DNA from: Lewinellaceae bacterium
GTDB lineage: Bacteria > Bacteroidota > Bacteroidia > Chitinophagales > Saprospiraceae
DNA length: 64,000 bases
Assembly (NCBI GenBank): GCA_016713985.1
Contig: JADJOD010000023.1
Location: forward strand, 1 to 64,000
Direction of reading: 5' to 3'
The notes beneath the pieces are model-generated. The model ran no database searches. It saw nothing but the letters and a program-made list of their open reading frames with translations, and had not been told where the DNA came from. The translations under genes were made by a program, and so were the position numbers. Below are positions 17,386 through 26,619 of the stretch, one piece after another. Numbering within the stretch: position 1 is the first letter of the stretch; every line of letters begins with the position of its first letter.

Positions 17386-18367
17386 CGAAAAAATAGACGA
17401 ACTCTTAGCCAAACATTTAGCCGGTGAATGTTCCGCCGAGGAAGAAACGGCCATCGGGCAATGGCTCGAAGAGTCGCCGCTGCACCAAAAACACTTCGAA
17501 GAACTCCGGTGGCTTTGGCAACACTCGGAGGAGGGCAGGGCGCAGGTTGCCCGCGCCGTGGATACGGAAGCAGCCCTGCAACAGGTAAAACAGCGGCTGC
17601 GTCCCCCCGGAAAACGCCCCGGCTTTGAGGTTTACCGGAGTTTCCGGATGCGGGCCGCCGCCGCCGTGCTGCTGCTGCTCACGGCCATTTACTGGTGGCA
17701 AAGCAGCCGGGCGCCGGCGCCTGTCGAGATAGCAGCCGTCACGTCGGACCTGAAGGATACCCTGGCCGACGGCTCTGTGGTCGCGCTCAAACAACGTTCG
17801 GGCCTGACATTGGCCGCCAATTTTAACCGCCGCGAACGCCGGATGCGCCTGCACGGGGAAGCATTTTTCCAGGTAGCGCCCGATACGGCGCGGCCCTTTA
17901 TCGTTGAAGTCCTCGACTTGCAGGTGCGGGTGGTAGGCACGGCTTTTTATGTGGACAATGTGACCGATCCGGCCAAAGTTGTGGTAAGTGTTTCGGAAGG
18001 GAAAGTACGGGTCAGCAGCGGCGGCAAAGTTTTGCTGCTAAACCCCGGCGAAGGGGCCGTTTATGAGCGGCAAACCGGAAACCTGACACGTATCGCAACG
18101 CAGGAAAACCAACAGACGCCCGCCACCAGCAGCCGGATACTTTGGTTCGACGCCACGCCGCTGGCCGACGTGATCGGGCAGGTCAATAAAGCGTATGGTG
18201 TAAATATTACATTGAAAAACAATGACTTAGAAAAATGCCCGCTCACCGCGCGATATAATAATTTGCCCCTCGAGCGTGTCCTCGAACTCATTGCAGACTC
18301 CTTTTCCATCACCGTGGAAAAAACGGAAAACGGGTATATGCTGGACGGCAAAGGATGTGAAGAATAG
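17372..18367 (+). CDS. FecR-family anti-sigma factor
   Basis: 331 residues. The N-terminal cytoplasmic part binds sigma (LLAKHLAGECSAEEETAIGQ). One membrane helix is near residues 90-107 (AAAAVLLLLTAIYWW), then a periplasmic FecR domain (TLADGSVVALKQRSGLTLAA, VRVVGTAFYVDNV) and a DUF4974 domain (WFDATPLADVIGQVNKAYGV) at the end. It holds the ECF factor inactive until an outer-membrane receptor signals. It overlaps the sigma gene and is followed after 67 bp by an STN-domain protein. Confidence 0.95.
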   Translation: MAPFDEKIDELLAKHLAGECSAEEETAIGQWLEESPLHQKHFEELRWLWQHSEEGRAQVARAVDTEAALQQVKQRLRPPGKRPGFEVYRSFRMRAAAAVLLLLTAIYWWQSSRAPAPVEIAAVTSDLKDTLADGSVVALKQRSGLTLAANFNRRERRMRLHGEAFFQVAPDTARPFIVEVLDLQVRVVGTAFYVDNVTDPAKVVVSVSEGKVRVSSGGKVLLLNPGEGAVYERQTGNLTRIATQENQQTPATSSRILWFDATPLADVIGQVNKAYGVNITLKNNDLEKCPLTARYNNLPLERVLELIADSFSITVEKTENGYMLDGKGCEE

Positions 18368-18434
18368 TGGCCTGACGGCTGGTCTTCATTCCGGGAGCGA
18401 TATACAACATCCAAAACAATAGAACCCTTTAACA

Positions 18435-20132
18435 ATGAAACAATTGATCTATGAAAACAAACCCCGGCGGGCAACCCTGTTCCTGGTCCTTTTTTTATGG
18501 GCCGGGGCGTTTCTGCACGCCAACGACGTACTGGAACGCAGTATTTCCGTTCGTTTTGACCATACGCCGCTCAAAGAAGTGCTGGAAGAAATTGCAAAAC
18601 AGGGCGGTTTCCAGTGGTCGTACAACGCCGGTATCCTCGATAATAACCTGAAAATTTCACTTGTCGCCAACGGTTGGACGGTGCGTGAAGTGCTGCTGCA
18701 TGTGTTGGGCGATACCTATACTTTTAAACAAAACGGCGAATACCTCATCCTCAAAAAACGCAAAAAAACGCAGCAACACCTCAGCGGCTATATTTCCGAC
18801 CGGAGTACCGGCCGAAGAATGGCCAACGTCACGGTGTACGACCGGCAAACGCTGCGGTCCACCACAACCGACAAACACGGTTATTACGAACTTCCGGTGA
18901 ATCCCCGTTCGGAAGTGGTTATTTCCAAACTGAGTTACCGCGACACCGTGCTGCACGTCGATCCGCAGACGCCCCGGCTGGTAAAACTGGATATGTACAC
19001 CGACTCCGTTCCGCAGAACGAAAAAAGCACTTTCCGGGAAGAAATGAGTCGTTTTGGGTTAAAATTGGAGCAGTTTTTTGTCAGTTCCTCCCAAAAAATG
19101 TCCAGCCTGAACATACGCGACTCCTTGCACCGCTACTTCCAGGTGTCGTTTCTCCCGGTCCTGGGCACCAACCACCGCCTCAGCGGCAGTGTGACCAACG
19201 ACTGGTCGCTGAACCTCCTGGTCGGTTATTCCCGCGGGAATCGCCGGCTTGAACTGGGCGGATTGGGCAATATCAACCGGGAAAACGTAACGGGCCTGCA
19301 GGCGGCCGGTTTGTTCAATATCACGGGAGGGCATTGTGATGGCCTGCAAACGGCGGGTTTGTTCAACAACCTGGGTAAAGATATCCGCGGCGCGCAATTT
19401 GCCGGGGTGTATAATTACGCGGGCGGCCAGGTCCGGGGCGCACAATTCGGCGGCATCGCCAACATCGCCCGGAGCAGCACGTTTCAGTCGGCGGGCATTT
19501 TTAATTCCGCAGACTCGGTTCGGGGCTGCCAGATAGCGGGTATTTTTAACCGCGCCGGCCGTATAAAAGGAACACAGATCGGGCTGGTCAATTTTGCCCG
19601 CGAGATCGACGGCGCACAGATCGGGCTGGTCAATTATTCCCGCCACGGCGGGTACGTGGTGCTGGAAGCAAGCGCCAATGATGTGTTTTTGGCCAACATC
19701 GCCTTTAAATCCGGCGTACCGGGCATTTATACCATTCTAACGGCCGGTTTCGACCCGGAATACCCGTCGGAAAATCCATCCGGCGACCATTTCTGGGCTT
19801 ACGGCGCCGGTTTGGGCGCTCAGGTCCGGATGACCCGCTGGGCGAGTCTGAATTTTGACCTGATACACCGGCACCTCAATGAAGGCGGCCACGACAATGT
19901 GGTACAGGAGTGGGACCAACTGGCCGTGTCGCTGGATCTCCATTTCGGCCAACATTTTTCCATCGCGGGTGGCCCCAGCGCCAATTTGTTTATTGCCGAC
20001 CCCGACCGCGTGGGTTCCGCTACCATCCGGGACCGGATTGCCACCAAAAACTGGCTGGATACGTCCAATAATGCCGATGGCTGGCTTTCCGCCTGGCCGG
20101 GTTGGACGGCGGCCGTGCGGGTGCGATTTTGA
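18435..20132 (+). CDS. Surface protein: STN domain + carboxypeptidase-regulatory-like domain + LA_2272-type repeats
   Basis: 565 residues with a signal peptide (FLVLFLWAGAFLHA). An STN (secretin/TonB short N-terminal) domain covers about 33-98 (RSISVRFDHTPLKEVLEEIA, FQWSYNAGILDNNLKISL). A CarboxypepD_reg-like domain follows (about 112-185). Residues about 275-410 are repeats of the form GxQxAGLFN/GAQFAGVYN/GTQIGLVNFA, as in LA_2272 surface-repeat proteins. The C-terminus ends in beta-strands (GWTAAVRVRF). STN domains pass signals to FecR, and this gene follows sigma/FecR directly, but there is no TonB plug or receptor barrel. It may be a receptor-like sensor that no longer transports. Confidence 0.85.
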   Translation: MKQLIYENKPRRATLFLVLFLWAGAFLHANDVLERSISVRFDHTPLKEVLEEIAKQGGFQWSYNAGILDNNLKISLVANGWTVREVLLHVLGDTYTFKQNGEYLILKKRKKTQQHLSGYISDRSTGRRMANVTVYDRQTLRSTTTDKHGYYELPVNPRSEVVISKLSYRDTVLHVDPQTPRLVKLDMYTDSVPQNEKSTFREEMSRFGLKLEQFFVSSSQKMSSLNIRDSLHRYFQVSFLPVLGTNHRLSGSVTNDWSLNLLVGYSRGNRRLELGGLGNINRENVTGLQAAGLFNITGGHCDGLQTAGLFNNLGKDIRGAQFAGVYNYAGGQVRGAQFGGIANIARSSTFQSAGIFNSADSVRGCQIAGIFNRAGRIKGTQIGLVNFAREIDGAQIGLVNYSRHGGYVVLEASANDVFLANIAFKSGVPGIYTILTAGFDPEYPSENPSGDHFWAYGAGLGAQVRMTRWASLNFDLIHRHLNEGGHDNVVQEWDQLAVSLDLHFGQHFSIAGGPSANLFIADPDRVGSATIRDRIATKNWLDTSNNADGWLSAWPGWTAAVRVRF

Positions 20133-20138
20133 CCGGTG

Positions 20139-20255
20139 TTTTTTTGACAGGATTATGAGGCTTTTGTTGTTCTAATAAAGCACTGATTATCATATTATTA
20201 TGACAATTTTACGTAAAAATACCCGACATATCTCGTCAATCCTGTCAAAAAAAAA
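20139..20255. repeat. Long-spaced inverted repeat TTTTTTGACAGGATT / AATCCTGTCAAAAAA
   Basis: 15-nt arms about 83 bp apart, each with its own T- or A-run, after the STN-protein gene. The core GACAGGATT is shared with the three hairpins at 8576-8809. Likely a terminator or dispersed repeat. Confidence 0.5.
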
Positions 20256-20351
20256 TACCGGTCGTCATCAGGGTAAATCCCGGGAAAAGTGTCTCGGTAT
20301 GGAAGGACTACAAACGCATCTCCCATTCTTTCACAAAAACGACACTGCGTT

Positions 20352-21077
20352 ATGATCGCAAAAAGGCAAAAACTGCTGGCCCTGATTTGTCTGGGCATCA
20401 CACTCTGGTCCGTCACCTCCTGCCGGGAAATCCTCGGTATTCGGGGAGAAGGCGACATCGTCACGGAAATACGGCAAGTGGAAAACTTTCACGCCTTAGA
20501 TATTGCTACGGCAGGCAACGTAAAAATGCGGGTGGATTCCGTCTTCCGGGTGGAAGTCCGCTGCGAAGAAAGTATCATCGATTTTTTGGAAACCGTCGAA
20601 GATAACGGCGTGCTTAAAATCGTATTCGACCGCGATGTGTACGACATCGACAACCTGACCATCATCGTGTCTGCCCCTGCCTGGGATGGCATCGAGATCA
20701 GCGGTTCGGCCAACATCCAGGTTCCGGACGCTATTTCAGGTAACATATTGAATATCAGCATTTCCGGTAGCGGCAATGCCGAAGTGTTTCAAGCCGATTT
20801 TAACAAAATCAAATCCCGCATCACAGGCTCGGGCAATATCTCGGTTGAAGGCAGCGCCGACGACCTGAATTGCAGCGTTACCGGTTCCGGCAATTTTGAC
20901 GCGCTGGATTGTCCGGTCAAAACGGCTGTGGTGACTATTTCCGGCAGCGGCAACGCCCGTGTCAATGTCAGTGAAAGCCTCGACGTGACCATCAGCGGCA
21001 GCGGCGACGTCGAATACCTCGGCAACCCGCAGGTGACTTCCGATGTATCGGGGTCGGGGAAGGTGAGGAAGATATGA
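20352..21077 (+). CDS. Head GIN domain (DUF2807) lipoprotein
   Basis: 241 residues from MIAKRQKLLALICLGITLWS, with a lipobox-like TSC at the end of the signal (SVTSCREI), so it is probably lipid-anchored. The body is a right-handed beta-helix of Gly-Ser-Gly repeats (ISGSANIQV, ISGSGNAEV, ITGSGNISV, VTGSGNFDA, ISGSGNARV, ISGSGDVEY), typical of the putative auto-transporter adhesin head GIN domain. The ATG at 20352 is preferred because the 21 upstream codons are not signal-like. Exported and possibly surface-exposed; exact role unknown. Confidence 0.9.
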   Translation: MIAKRQKLLALICLGITLWSVTSCREILGIRGEGDIVTEIRQVENFHALDIATAGNVKMRVDSVFRVEVRCEESIIDFLETVEDNGVLKIVFDRDVYDIDNLTIIVSAPAWDGIEISGSANIQVPDAISGNILNISISGSGNAEVFQADFNKIKSRITGSGNISVEGSADDLNCSVTGSGNFDALDCPVKTAVVTISGSGNARVNVSESLDVTISGSGDVEYLGNPQVTSDVSGSGKVRKI

Positions 21078-21083
21078 GCCGAT

Positions 21084-22013
21084 TCAGGTATTCTGAATCA
21101 GCAGACACATGATCTTGCTCTCCGGCTCTAAGAAGACGAATAAATCTCCGTCGCACCAGAAGTTGAGCGTATCGAGGTAATTCTGTATTTTAGGGTCTTC
21201 CGGGCCGACGTTTACTTTTTTTACCGTTTTCAAATCCGTGGTTTCAAACTGTGCGAGAAATCTCATGACATTCCCGGATTTCGGGCAACGCGGGATGTCC
21301 GGATGTTGTATCCAGTTGGCCACACCACCCCGGCCGATGCCAGGTTCCAGGGTAGTAATACCATATCCGGTATCCAAAGTAATCGGGCGACTCCCGAAAT
21401 TCTTTCGTTCAAATTCGATGTATGTGACCGGCGTGACACATTTGAACGTATGATGAACCGATTGAAAATCATTCAGTATAATCGGCTCAAGCGGATTGGA
21501 ATAATCCAGAAACAAGGGGTCGATACCTGCAAAAAGCGGATAAACCAAATGAAGTTCATCAAATGGTATCCAGTTGAAACGCGGGTCCGATTTGGAGATC
21601 CTGCCAATATACTGAATTGAAACAGGCAGGTTGAGGTGATGCGGTATGGCAAAATGGTCCGGGCAATTACCACCCAATTGATGCACGCCTTTCGCCTGAT
21701 ATTCAAAGTAAAAAACCGGGTGAACAGGGATCGGACGATATTCGAAGCCCTGTTCATCCGGTTCCAATTCCCTATCCGACCATTCTACGCCATAGTATTC
21801 CTCCACACGTGTCAGTTTGTTGTTTTCAAAATGGACGCGCATGACGTATTCTCCCGCTTTTTCAAAAGCCTGTGCGCCTTCTGCTGTAATGGCTTGTGTT
21901 TGTAAACTCCGTTCACAGGAATCGTTTCCGTCAAAACGGATGGAGTATTCCGTGAAATACCACATCTTATTATTCGGGTGGGCGGAACGAAGCCATTTCT
22001 TCAGGTTGAACAT
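21084..22013 (-). CDS. DUF1963 (YwqG)-like protein of unknown function
   Basis: 309 residues, cytoplasmic, no signal. The C-terminal part reads CPKSGNVMRFLAQFET and then GDLFVFLEPESKIMCLLIQ, which resembles the end of DUF1963/YwqG proteins (Cys-Pro pair, RFLxQ, then GxLxxF). The N-terminal 150 residues are not recognised. It starts 10 bp after the alaS stop and may be cotranscribed with it. The assignment is tentative. Confidence 0.5.
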   Translation of the reverse strand: MFNLKKWLRSAHPNNKMWYFTEYSIRFDGNDSCERSLQTQAITAEGAQAFEKAGEYVMRVHFENNKLTRVEEYYGVEWSDRELEPDEQGFEYRPIPVHPVFYFEYQAKGVHQLGGNCPDHFAIPHHLNLPVSIQYIGRISKSDPRFNWIPFDELHLVYPLFAGIDPLFLDYSNPLEPIILNDFQSVHHTFKCVTPVTYIEFERKNFGSRPITLDTGYGITTLEPGIGRGGVANWIQHPDIPRCPKSGNVMRFLAQFETTDLKTVKKVNVGPEDPKIQNYLDTLNFWCDGDLFVFLEPESKIMCLLIQNT

Positions 22014-22023
22014 ACTCCGGAAT

Positions 22024-24666
22024 TTAGTTCAGGTATTGTCGTACCGCTTTCACCGCTTCCTCCAGCCCGCTCACCTCACTTCCTCCCGCTGTGGCAAAAA
22101 ACGCCTGACCGCCGCCGCCGCCTTTGAGGTGTTTTCCGGCCAGTTCGCGCACGATAGTACCGGCGTTCAACCCTTTGTCTTTCACTAAGTTGTCGCTGAT
22201 TTTGACCGTCAGGAGCGGTTTGTCGCTGGTTACGGAGCCGAAAGCGATGACGCAGTTACCCACCTCGCGGTCTAATTCAAATGCGAGGGTCTTGATGGCG
22301 TTGGCGTCGCCGATCGGCAACACCGTGGCCAGGAATTGTATACCGTTGACCTGTTCGAACTTCGCCCGCAGACCGTCGCGCAAGCCGTTCGCCTGTTCCT
22401 GCACAAGGCGTTCGACCTCTTTGTGCAGGCGTTTGTTGTCTTCCTGCAGCGACTCGATCGCCTTGGCTAAGTCCTTGGCTTTCAGGGTGTTTTTAATGGC
22501 GGCCATTTCTTTTTCCATGTCGGAAACGTAGGCCTCGGCGCCGACGGCCGTGACCGCTTCCACACGCCTTACGCCGGCGGCTACGGCCGACTCGGCGGTG
22601 ATTTTGAAATAACCGATCCGGCCGGTGTTTTTGACGTGGCAGCCGCCGCAAAGTTCACGCGAGTAGGCGGGGTCGAAGGTGATCATACGCACCGATTCGC
22701 CGTATTTTTCGCCGAAGAGCATCATGGCGCCGGCTTTTTTGGCTTCCTCGATGGGCAGGCTGCGTTTTTCGTCGAGTGCGATGTTTTCCCTGATTTTTTC
22801 ATTGACCAGCCGCTCCACGTGGGCGATCTCTTCGTCGGTCATTTTTTGAAAATGCTGGAAGTCGAAACGCAGCGTTTCGTGGTCGAGGTAGGAGCCTTTT
22901 TGCTGTACGTGGGCGCCGAGCACTTTGCGCAGGGCGGCGTGCAGCAGGTGGGTGGCCGAGTGATTGCTCTCGGTGAGGCGGCGTTTCCAGCCGTCGACTT
23001 CACATTCCACCGTGCGGTCCATCTCGAACTGCGGCAGCCGGTCGACGATATGGATCACGAGGTCGTTTTCTTTTTTGGTATCGAGCACACGCACCTTTTC
23101 GTTGGGGCCGAAGTTCATATAACCCGTATCGCCTACCTGGCCGCCGCCTTCCGGGTAAAATGGGGTGCGGTTGAGCACGATCTGGTATTGCGGCTGGCCT
23201 TTCATCATCACCGTGCGGTGTTTGATGACCTGGGCGTCGTTCACTTCCAGGTTGTCGTAACCCACAAATTCAAACTTGTTGCCGTCGCGCAGCACCACCC
23301 AGTCGCCCACTTCTTTGGCGGCGTCTTTGCGCGAGCGGTTTTTTTGCTCCTGCAGGGCTTTGTCAAAACCGGCTTCGTCGACCGTCCAGCCTTTTTCGCG
23401 GGCGATCAGGCGGGTGAGATCGATGGGAAAACCGAAGGTGTCGAACAATTCAAACGCCTGTTGGCCATTGATGGTATTGTTTTGAATATCAACGGTTTCG
23501 ATACGTTTTAGGCCTGATTCGAGCGTGCGCAGAAACCCTTTTTCTTCTTCCAGCACCACCCGCGCCACAAAGTCGACCTGTGCTTTCAGTTCGGGAAATA
23601 CGTCGGAAAATTCTTTGGCGAGGATGGGTACCATACGGTACATCACCGGTTCTTTTTGTCCGAGAAAAGAGTAATAGTAGCGCACTGCGCGGCGCAAAAT
23701 GCGGCGGATGACGTAACCCGCGCCGGTATTGGAGGGCAGTTCGCCGTCGGCGATGGTAAAACTCACCGCGCGCAGGTGGTCGGCGACGACGCGGATGGCT
23801 ACGTCGCTTTTAAGCCATTCGGGGTTGATACCGGGATAAGTTCCCTCATAATGGTGGCCGGTGGCTTTTTCGAGGAAGTTGAACAGGGGCCGCCAGAGGT
23901 CGGTGTCGTAGTTGGACGCCGAACCCTGCACGGCGCGACAGAGGCGTTCGAAACCCATGCCGGTATCCACCGATTTGGCGGGCAGTTCTTCGAGCGAGCC
24001 GTCGGCTTTGCGGTTGAACTGCATAAATACGTTGTTCCAGACCTCGATCACGTTCGGGTCGTCGTTGTTCACCAGCGCTTTTCCGTCCACGCGGGCGCGT
24101 TCGGCGTCGGTGCGCAGGTCCACGTGAATCTCCGAGCAGGGGCCGCAGGGGCCTTGGTCGCCCATTTCCCAGAAGTTCTCTTTTTTGCCGAAGGCGAGGA
24201 TGCGGTCTTCGGCGATGTATTTTTTCCACTCGTCGAATGCTTCCTGGTCGAAGGGCAGTTTTTCTTTTTCATCACCTTTGAATACGGACACGTACAGGCG
24301 GTCTTTCGGGATGCCGTAGACGCCGGTGAGCAGTTCCCACGACCATTCAATGGCCTCTTTTTTGAAATAATCGCCGAACGACCAGTTGCCGAGCATCTCG
24401 AACATGGTGTGGTGGTAGCCATCGAAACCCACGTCTTCGAGGTCGTTGTGTTTGCCCGAAACGCGCAGGCATTTTTGTGTGTCTGCCACCCGTTTCGAGG
24501 GCGGCGCCTGGTTGCCGAGGAAAAAATCCTTGAGCGGCGCCATGCCGGAGTTGATAAACAACAGGGTGGGGTCGCTTTTGGCCACGATGGGTGCGGATGG
24601 TATGATCTTGTGCGCTTTGGAAGCGAAAAAGTCGAGGAATTGGCGGCGGATGTCGCGGGAAGTCAT
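22024..24666 (-). CDS. alaS: Alanyl-tRNA synthetase
   Basis: 880 residues, normal length. Charges tRNA-Ala. Class II catalytic core from residue 1 (FLDFFASKAHKIIPSAPIV, FINSGMAPLKDFFLG), tRNA-recognition domain, then the editing domain with the zinc ligands HSATHLLHAAL and CGGCHVKNTGRIGYF. The C-terminal DHHA1/oligomerisation domain ends GGGGGQAFFATAGG. An upstream stretch (24680-24715) holds imperfect repeats of GCTAATGTGG with no clear promoter match. Confidence 0.98.
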   Translation of the reverse strand: MTSRDIRRQFLDFFASKAHKIIPSAPIVAKSDPTLLFINSGMAPLKDFFLGNQAPPSKRVADTQKCLRVSGKHNDLEDVGFDGYHHTMFEMLGNWSFGDYFKKEAIEWSWELLTGVYGIPKDRLYVSVFKGDEKEKLPFDQEAFDEWKKYIAEDRILAFGKKENFWEMGDQGPCGPCSEIHVDLRTDAERARVDGKALVNNDDPNVIEVWNNVFMQFNRKADGSLEELPAKSVDTGMGFERLCRAVQGSASNYDTDLWRPLFNFLEKATGHHYEGTYPGINPEWLKSDVAIRVVADHLRAVSFTIADGELPSNTGAGYVIRRILRRAVRYYYSFLGQKEPVMYRMVPILAKEFSDVFPELKAQVDFVARVVLEEEKGFLRTLESGLKRIETVDIQNNTINGQQAFELFDTFGFPIDLTRLIAREKGWTVDEAGFDKALQEQKNRSRKDAAKEVGDWVVLRDGNKFEFVGYDNLEVNDAQVIKHRTVMMKGQPQYQIVLNRTPFYPEGGGQVGDTGYMNFGPNEKVRVLDTKKENDLVIHIVDRLPQFEMDRTVECEVDGWKRRLTESNHSATHLLHAALRKVLGAHVQQKGSYLDHETLRFDFQHFQKMTDEEIAHVERLVNEKIRENIALDEKRSLPIEEAKKAGAMMLFGEKYGESVRMITFDPAYSRELCGGCHVKNTGRIGYFKITAESAVAAGVRRVEAVTAVGAEAYVSDMEKEMAAIKNTLKAKDLAKAIESLQEDNKRLHKEVERLVQEQANGLRDGLRAKFEQVNGIQFLATVLPIGDANAIKTLAFELDREVGNCVIAFGSVTSDKPLLTVKISDNLVKDKGLNAGTIVRELAGKHLKGGGGGQAFFATAGGSEVSGLEEAVKAVRQYLN

Positions 24667-24728
24667 GTATGTTGAGTGTGCTGATTTGCTAATGTGGATA
24701 ATGTGCTAATGTGGCGAATGCGCCGTGT

Positions 24729-25141
24729 CTATTTTAAAGACATGACGGGACCTTCCGGGTGAATTGGTGTGAGCATTCCCCGGTTGGGGTTGATCCACAG
24801 GTCCATTTCTTCCATGGGAATAGCGCCAAGTAGGGGTTCGTTGTCGTCGGGCAGTACCAATGCGTTGGTGGTGCAAAAGCGGCCTTCGAAACGAACTTCG
24901 ACCGGACCCGCAACGGGCAGCATGACGCGTGTGCCATCGGCTAATTGCGACGGGCGGTGATCTTTGATGCGCAACCCCAAAGCTCACGGATGTCTTCGTT
25001 GATGGTCAGCATCACGGCGCCGGAATCGACAAGGCAGGAAATCTCGATGCGGCGGATTTCTTCTTCTCCAATCTGCATGCGGTCGGCCAGTTCGAGGTCG
25101 GCGGCGTTGATAATTTCGATGTTTGCGTGTACCATGCCCAT
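24729..25141 (-). CDS. Retropepsin-like aspartic protease (clan AA), frameshifted
   Basis: 137 residues when one base is added at 24973-24978 (a run where ...ELWG continues as LRIKDHR). The N-terminal part has the catalytic motif CLVDSGAVMLTINEDIREL (DSG). The C-terminal part has LLGAIPMEEMDLWINPNRG, a typical end of small bacterial retropepsin-like proteins. A single D-S/T-G means it acts as a dimer. It begins 39 bp after the KGGVGR-ATPase stop on the same strand and ends 63 bp before alaS, so it may be the last gene of the TIR/ATPase operon. Stand-alone copies of this family are also common in Bacteroidota, so linkage could be chance. Confidence 0.75.
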
Positions 25142-25180
25142 GGGTTGATTGGGGTTAACAGTGGAAAGAGACTTTGAAAG

Positions 25181-26619
25181 TTATATTTTGGTTATAAAAC
25201 GCTCGTGTATCAAAGGAGCCACTTTTTCTACAACCAATTTTGCTGCGTCCCCATTATCGGAGAATAAATTAATTCCGACTCGATCATCATAATGTTTCCT
25301 AAAACCCTTAGAAGTTCCACTATCTCTAAATATTGGTATATATTTATAATCTTTAATGACTCTAAATTCGTCATCAAAATCCTTTATTTCATATGGACCT
25401 TCTCCAGTTAACACATACATAAAAGAATCTTGGGAAAATATAACCAATAAAATATCCGATGTCCTGATCATTTCCTCCAACACCGCTTTTCGGCTCCTTC
25501 CAAGAAATTCGGAACCGGATTCAACGAATTCTACCCGATCCGACAGGTCCCTTGATGATTTGAAAGCCGTCTCGACTTGGAGTTTGAGTGGCTCATCGTC
25601 CGACGCAGCTGAGATAAATATCCTGACAGGTTCAATTTTTTTTGAAGGTTTGAAATTGTAAATATCCTGCTCAGGTTTTTGACCGCTAATTTGCTCCAGA
25701 TAAACGTCCCTCTTCTCCACAAACACATCCACCTCATCCAGCCCCCTGCCCAGCAGCATAGCCAAATTTTCATATGCATAACCCAAGCCGGCAGGGTCAC
25801 TTACACCCTGCTCGATAACAGGTAATTTTTCTCCGAAACTGAAATAGGAAATGTACGGGATTTTAATAATTTGAAGAACTTCGTTGAGGTTGGCGCTGGC
25901 TGGCAACCAGCTTTCATACAACCACTCCAACTCGGTGGCTATACGTTCGAGCCACTTCCGCGACTCATGGAATTCTGTGGTTGAATCAAACCGGGAAGGA
26001 ATCGGGCAAATCAACAGCGAATAGCGATCGAACGGCAAATTTGAATGGCTTTCAAGGATGCGCTGGGCGATCTTTTTTGTACCCGACAAACCCTGTTCGG
26101 TAGGCGCAAAAAGCATGACCAGGATATCCGGCATCTGAATGGTGCAAATGCCTCCGAAATCGGTCACACCGGTGCGACTGTCGATCAAAACATAATCGTA
26201 TTCCGACAGCAGCTCTTCCCGGAAGCGTTCGATCCGGTGGCCGCCTTCATGTTCTTCATAAAATTTTGCCACATTGAAATCACGTAGCATCTCAGAGTAA
26301 TTGCCGTTGTCTTTGCCGGAAACCAACAGATGTAAGTCGCTATCTGTTTCTTTCACCTTGAACTTGATAACCCAATCCTGCCATTTCACTTCTTCATTTT
26401 TCCGCTGGGCATAAAGCCATTCCAACACGCCTTTTTGTTGCTTCCAATCGGTCTCCCGGAGGTAATCTTTGAAGAAATTCTCCAACCCCGGCGCTTCCAG
26501 ATCCCAGTCAATCATCAACACTTTTTACCCCACTTTGATAACAAAGTGGCTACATTGGCGAGCGCCATAGAGCGCCCGACACCGCCTTTGTAGGAGTAAA
26601 ATGTGATGATCTGACTCAT
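25181..26619 (-). CDS. KGGVGR-motif ParA/MinD-like ATPase with C-terminal TIR-like domain, frameshifted near its start
   Basis: 479 residues when one T (A on the coding strand) is added to the run at 26522-26526. The first 33 codons (MSQIITFYSYKGGVGRSMAL) carry the deviant Walker A KGGVGRS at 11-17, then LMIDWDLEAPGLENF (switch I), YDYVLIDSRTGVTDFGG (Walker B/switch II) and an NxxP-like region. From about residue 305 a second domain starts VRIFISAASDDEPLK and includes RTSDILLVIFSQDSF, matching strands A and D of TIR/SEFIR-like folds. Its ATG overlaps the TGA of the upstream TIR gene as ATGA, so translation is coupled. ATPases with this KGGVGR variant are known beside TIR-like proteins in actinobacterial FxsA-type clusters; here the ATPase is fused to one. 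Confidence 0.85.

Noticed and set aside
22636..24675. Plus-strand frames of 291 and 339 codons
   Set aside because: Antisense to alaS, which is unambiguous.
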